A DNA stretch of 64,000 bases from Acidobacteriota bacterium (lineage in GTDB: Bacteria > Acidobacteriota > Vicinamibacteria > Vicinamibacterales > UBA2999): assembly GCA_030697165.1 (NCBI GenBank), contig JAUYQQ010000011.1, positions 62,001-126,000 on the forward strand. The letters are read 5' to 3'. The translations under genes were made by a program, and so were the position numbers. Below, piece after piece: positions 60,921 to 64,000 of this stretch (position 1 is the stretch's first letter; the number at the start of each line of letters is the position of its first letter). Below the pieces are notes generated by a model. The model had not been told where the DNA came from. It ran no database searches and saw only the letters and a program-made list of their open reading frames with translations.

Positions 60921-62269
60921 TCAATCCATCCGTTTTCAAGGCCTACGACGTTCGCGGTCTCTACCCGTCAGAGGTCACCGAGGAATTGTTCCACCAGTTG
61001 GGCCGGGCGTTCATCGCCTACCTGGGCCCCGGCAAGTACGCGGTGACGCGGGACATGCGCCTGTCGTCGCCGTCGCTGACGGCGGCGTTCATCGACGGCG
61101 CCACGCTGCAGGGCGGCACGATCTTCGACTACGGCCTGCTCGGCACCGACCAGATGTACTACGCGGTGGCGGCCGACGGGCTCGACGGGGGCGCGCAGAT
61201 TACCGCGTCGCACAATCCCGGCGAGTACAACGGCTGCAAGATGGTGCGCGCCGAGGCGTTCCCGCTGAGCGGCGAGTCGGGCATCAAGGAAATGAAGGAG
61301 ATGATCCTGGCCGGCACCATTCCCGCGCCGCCGGCGATCCGCGGCACGGTCGAGAAGCGCGAGATCATGGACCGCTATATCGAGCACGTCCTGTCGTTCG
61401 TGGACGAGGCGTCGCTCAAGCCGTTCAACGTGGTGCTCGACGCCGGCAGCGGCGTCGCCGGGCTGGTGGCGCCGCGCCTGTTCGACCGCCTGCCCTGTAA
61501 GACCACCCGCCTGTGCTTCGAGGTGGACGGCACCTTCCCCAACCACGAAGCGAACCCGCTGATCGAGGAGAACCGCGCCGACATCACCGCCGCCGTGATC
61601 GCGCAGAAGGCCGACATCGGCATTGCCTGGGACGGTGACGCCGATCGGGTGTTCTTCATCGACGGCAGCGGCGAGTTCATTGCCGGCGACTTCATCACGG
61701 CACTGCTGGCCGAAGCGTTCCTGCTCAAGAAACCCGGCCAGACGGTGATCTACGACGTGCGCGCCAGCTACGCGGTGAAGGACATCGTCGCGAAGTACCA
61801 GGGCACGGCCCTGATGAACCGCGTCGGCCACGCCTTCATCAAGCGCCGCATGCGCGAGGAGGACGCGGTGTTCGGCGGCGAGGTCACCGGCCACTACTAC
61901 TTCCGCGACAACTTCTTCGCCGACAACGGGTTCATTCCGGCCTTGATGATCCTCGACCTGATGTCCAAGAAGGGCCTGTCGCTGCGCGACCTGTTGCAGC
62001 CGCTGCGCGAGAAGTATTTCATCTCGGGCGAGATCAACACCAAGGTCGCCAACATGGGAATCGCCGAGGTAACAATCCAGGAGTTGGCGAAGCGCTACGC
62101 CCACGGCAACGTCTACACGCTTGACGGCGTATCGGCGGAGTTCGACGACTGGCACTTCAACGTCCGCCAGTCGAACACCGAGCCGCTGCTCCGCCTGAAT
62201 CTCGAAGGCCTGACGCCCGAAATCATGGAGCAGCGCCGCGACGAGATTCTTGGGATTATTCGAGGATAG
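60917..62269 (+). CDS. manB: Phosphomannomutase/phosphoglucomutase
   Basis: 450-residue phosphohexose mutase of the alpha-D-phosphohexomutase superfamily. Active-site phosphoserine in AQITASHNPGEYNGCKM (about residues 93-109), metal loop IAWDGDADRVFFID (about 235-248), sugar loop GGEVTGHYYFRDN (about 318-330) and phosphate loop RQSNTEPLLRLNLEG (about 419-433). Converts mannose or glucose 6-phosphate to the 1-phosphate used by the enzyme encoded just upstream. ATG overlaps it by 4 bp. Confidence 0.94.
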   Translation: MINPSVFKAYDVRGLYPSEVTEELFHQLGRAFIAYLGPGKYAVTRDMRLSSPSLTAAFIDGATLQGGTIFDYGLLGTDQMYYAVAADGLDGGAQITASHNPGEYNGCKMVRAEAFPLSGESGIKEMKEMILAGTIPAPPAIRGTVEKREIMDRYIEHVLSFVDEASLKPFNVVLDAGSGVAGLVAPRLFDRLPCKTTRLCFEVDGTFPNHEANPLIEENRADITAAVIAQKADIGIAWDGDADRVFFIDGSGEFIAGDFITALLAEAFLLKKPGQTVIYDVRASYAVKDIVAKYQGTALMNRVGHAFIKRRMREEDAVFGGEVTGHYYFRDNFFADNGFIPALMILDLMSKKGLSLRDLLQPLREKYFISGEINTKVANMGIAEVTIQELAKRYAHGNVYTLDGVSAEFDDWHFNVRQSNTEPLLRLNLEGLTPEIMEQRRDEILGIIRG

Positions 62270-62368
62270 CGCGCCCTTCGACTCGCTACGCTCGCTCAGG
62301 GCATTCGACGGTTGGCTTGCCATGAGCGAACCTGTCGGTTCGCAAAGCGAACGGACAGGTGAGTCGAA
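62270..62368. repeat. Intergenic hairpins, one large
   Basis: Two inverted repeats between manB and the tRNA. GCCCT...AGGGC (around 62273-62302), rich in GCTC/GAGC. A strong hairpin at 62330-62360: ACCTGTC-G-GTTCGC, loop AAA, GCGAAC-G-GACAGGT (13 pairs, one internal G-G mismatch). No T-run, so factor-dependent ending or a repeat element is more likely than an intrinsic terminator. Confidence 0.65.
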
Positions 62369-62443
62369 TGGAGCGGGAGACGGGGATCGAACCCGCGACA
62401 TCGAGCTTGGGAAGCTCGCGTTCTACCGCTGAACTACTCCCGC
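62369..62443 (-). tRNA. tRNA-Gly (anticodon CCC)
   Basis: Full cloverleaf on the minus strand: acceptor GCGGGAG/CTCCCGC, D-arm GTTC...GAAC, anticodon stem CGAGC/GCTCG with loop TTCCCAA giving anticodon CCC, variable ATGTC, T-arm GCGGG-TTCGATC-CCCGT. Discriminator T and an encoded CCA follow (62369-62371 on plus as TGG). The body is 72 nt. It decodes GGG, fitting a GC-rich genome. Confidence 0.95.
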
Positions 62444-62499
62444 TCAGCGAAGCTATTCTAGCAGACCCTATCGGCCCCACGTGCAGCCTTGGGCGGCGA

Positions 62500-62571
62500 G
62501 CCCTACGACGGGCGAAGCCCGAGCCCCAGGAAGTGAGCGAAGCGAACAACCCCTACGAGGCTGAAAGCCTC
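62500..62571. repeat. Short hairpins flanked by CTAC
   Basis: CCCTACGAC then GGGC-GAA-GCCC (62510-62520), and CCCCTAC then GAGGCT-GAA-AGCCTC (62557-62571). Both hairpins have a GAA loop and CTACG on the left, related to the REP-like elements. They lie between the tRNA and the outer-membrane-type gene; nothing else is seen in this gap. Confidence 0.6.
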
Positions 62572-62579
62572 GCCCTCAC

Positions 62580-63248
62580 CTACTGGATCGAAATTCCCAC
62601 GCTAATCGTCACCATCTGCGTCCGCTTGGCCGAGGGCAGCGTCTCGGTGGCGCCGCGCGAGCCCAGCTTGGTGAAGCGCACGTCAAAGCCGGCGCCCAGG
62701 TGCGGTTTCATGAACCACCGGGCTCCCCCGCCGAAGTTGATGGCGCCGTTCCACGCCTCGGGCACCGCCTGGGCCGGCTGCGTGCCGAACGCCTCGGCGC
62801 TGCTCGCCACTTTTGAGCGGCCATACCCGGCACTGAGATAACTCCACCCGAGCTTGTGCCCGAAGTTGATCGAGACTTGCGGCAGCAGGCTCGTAATCTG
62901 CGTCGTCACGATCGTCGTGGTCGGCACCGTCGTCTCGGTGGTGCCGCTCGTGGTGGTCGAGGTGAGGGCGTCGCTCGTGCTCTTGCCCGTGTGCATCGAC
63001 ACGCCCAGGCCGAGGGTCATGATGCCCAGCTTCAGGGGATACACGGTGGCGCCGCCGGCCACGCCCCAGGCCCGGCCGGGCAGGGGTGTCACCTCGGGAA
63101 CCGTGGGCACCCAGCCCTCGGCGGTCGGCAGGCCCACCAGGCCGCCGTGAAGATCAATCGCGAACCACGGCAGCCGTTCAGGGGTTTGGGCCGCTGCCGG
63201 GGCCGACACGAGCAGCGCCAGCAGGCACATTGCGCCGAGCCGCATCAA
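62580..63248 (-). CDS. Outer-membrane beta-barrel-type protein, unknown function
   Basis: 222-residue exported protein: signal peptide about 1-20 (ends SAPAAAQTP), then alternating strands such as [71 protein letters not shown] and the C-terminal strand [11 protein letters not shown], typical of a small beta-barrel. A Ser/Thr-rich loop (about residues 92-118) is likely surface exposed. It overlaps deoC by 4 bp, but a functional link is not evident. Confidence 0.72.
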   Translation of the reverse strand: MMRLGAMCLLALLVSAPAAAQTPERLPWFAIDLHGGLVGLPTAEGWVPTVPEVTPLPGRAWGVAGGATVYPLKLGIMTLGLGVSMHTGKSTSDALTSTTTSGTTETTVPTTTIVTTQITSLLPQVSINFGHKLGWSYLSAGYGRSKVASSAEAFGTQPAQAVPEAWNGAINFGGGARWFMKPHLGAGFDVRFTKLGSRGATETLPSAKRTQMVTISVGISIQ

Positions 63249-64000
63249 TAGCCGCTCGCCTTTCCTGCCCCGGCTTCACCGCGGGACTCCTTGACGATCC
63301 GGACGCCGGCGCTCGCGCCGATGCGCGTGGCGCCGGCCGCTACCATCGCCTTCATCTGTTCCAGGTCGCGGACGCCGCCCGACGCCTTCACGCCCATGTC
63401 GTCGCCGACAATGCGGCGCATCAGGGCCACATCCGCGGCGGTGGCGCCGCCGGGGCCAAAGCCGGTCGAGGTCTTGACGAAGTCGGCGCCGGCGGCCTTC
63501 GACAGCGTGCAGGCCGTGATCTTCTCTTCGTCCGTGAGCAGCGCCGTCTCGATGATCACCTTGCTGCCTGCGCCGGCGGCATGGCAGGCCGAGACCACCC
63601 CCCGTATGTCGTCGCTGACGAGCCGGATGTCTCCAGACTTGAGCGCGCCGACGTTGATGACCATGTCGATTTCGGACGCGCCATCGAAAATCGCCCGCCG
63701 GGCCTCGAACTGCTTCACGTCCGGCGTGGTCGCGCCGAGCGGGAACCCCACCACCGAGCACACCGCCACGCCAGACCCGCGCAGCAGGCTGGCCGACAGC
63801 GCCACCCACGTCGGATTGACACACACCGTGGCGAACTTCCACTCGGCCGCTTCCTTGCAGAGCTGTTCGATCTCCTTCGCCGTGGCGTCGGGCTTCAGCA
63901 AGGTGTGGTCAATCAGTCCCGGCAGCCCCTGCGCGCCGCCGTCGGCCGCATGCAAACCCAGCCGGGTGGCGCCGGCGTCGAGAACGTGCTGCACCCGATC
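63245..64000 (-). CDS. deoC: Deoxyribose-phosphate aldolase (5' end probably outside window)
   Basis: At least 249 residues of the class I aldolase that splits 2-deoxyribose 5-phosphate in deoxynucleoside breakdown. Family start [42 protein letters not shown], the Asp of [14 protein letters not shown], catalytic Schiff-base Lys in [15 protein letters not shown] and the Lys of [14 protein letters not shown]. The frame remains open to the window edge; a GTG at 63994 could start it, but the family block lies 28 residues in, so the true start may be upstream. Confidence 0.92.
   Translation of the reverse strand, partial: DRVQHVLDAGATRLGLHAADGGAQGLPGLIDHTLLKPDATAKEIEQLCKEAAEWKFATVCVNPTWVALSASLLRGSGVAVCSVVGFPLGATTPDVKQFEARRAIFDGASEIDMVINVGALKSGDIRLVSDDIRGVVSACHAAGAGSKVIIETALLTDEEKITACTLSKAAGADFVKTSTGFGPGGATAADVALMRRIVGDDMGVKASGGVRDLEQMKAMVAAGATRIGASAGVRIVKESRGEAGAGKASGY

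Noticed and set aside
62369-62443. Phage or island attachment site at the tRNA
   Set aside because: No integrase and no repeated tRNA 3' end is found within the window.

Overview
The window is 64 kb of high-GC, densely packed bacterial chromosome with about 60 genes, many overlapping by 4 bp (ATGA or GTGA). It contains no phage, integrase, insertion sequence or CRISPR array. The gene content suggests Acidobacteriota, most likely Vicinamibacteria: an ADOP/MacB-type permease, zinc-finger anti-sigma/ECF pairs, a SpoIVB-S55-like secreted protein beside a beta-propeller, a fused aroDE, RNase J, and hairpin repeats that read through into peptides such as KVRLKPDATS. This assignment is inferred from gene families and repeat style; there is no rRNA to confirm it.

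Layout: 1-4.1 kb holds a permease tail, a LysR regulator divergent from a SnoaL-like protein, and a lactate permease. 4.2-15.1 kb is mostly minus strand: CDGSH protein, rho, (GT39 on plus), PH-like membrane protein, aminotransferase, coaD, rsmD, recG, and an ECF sigma/anti-sigma/CpxP-like operon. 15.3-24.3 kb is plus strand: lexA, DUF3467 protein, nth, zincin, rsmA, RNase J, ftsK, amidase. 24.3-29.1 kb holds a leucyl aminopeptidase, secreted and membrane proteins and the scoAB CoA-transferase. 29.2-39.6 kb is one aromatic amino-acid supraoperon on the minus strand: aroDE-trpE-G-D-C-F-B-A-chorismate mutase-DAHP synthase-tyrA. 39.7-46.6 kb holds the S55-like protein, a beta-propeller, a second ECF/anti-sigma pair and a TPR protein. 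46.6-50.6 kb holds an orphan DppBC-like permease pair and a sigma-54 activator. 50.8-62.3 kb is plus strand: aroC, def, fmt, rsmB, a kinase-less PASTA protein, rpe, thioesterase, epimerase, bamD, (pgsA on minus), NDP-sugar pyrophosphorylase and phosphohexomutase. The end carries tRNA-Gly(CCC), an outer-membrane-type protein and deoC, which runs to the window edge.

The most interesting signal is the 416-bp gap before aroDE. On the minus strand it reads as a classical ribosome-mediated trp attenuator: a candidate promoter, a 17-codon leader ORF (MRTWWYWCPAGEASRSV), a possible antiterminator segment, and a 12-bp-stem terminator followed by a T-tract. It would place shikimate, tryptophan, chorismate mutase, DAHP synthase and prephenate dehydrogenase genes under one Trp-sensing switch. 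Other points are an S55 peptidase-like protein whose Ser and His blocks are in reversed order relative to SpoIVB, a PASTA-only protein sitting where Firmicutes carry the PASTA kinase between rsmB and rpe, and three classes of non-coding repeat: REP-like hairpins with covarying stems next to CTAC/GTAG, degenerate tracts with 7-9 bp periodicity, and 18-bp units. Several of these repeats have been absorbed into nth, recG, trpB and the LysR gene.
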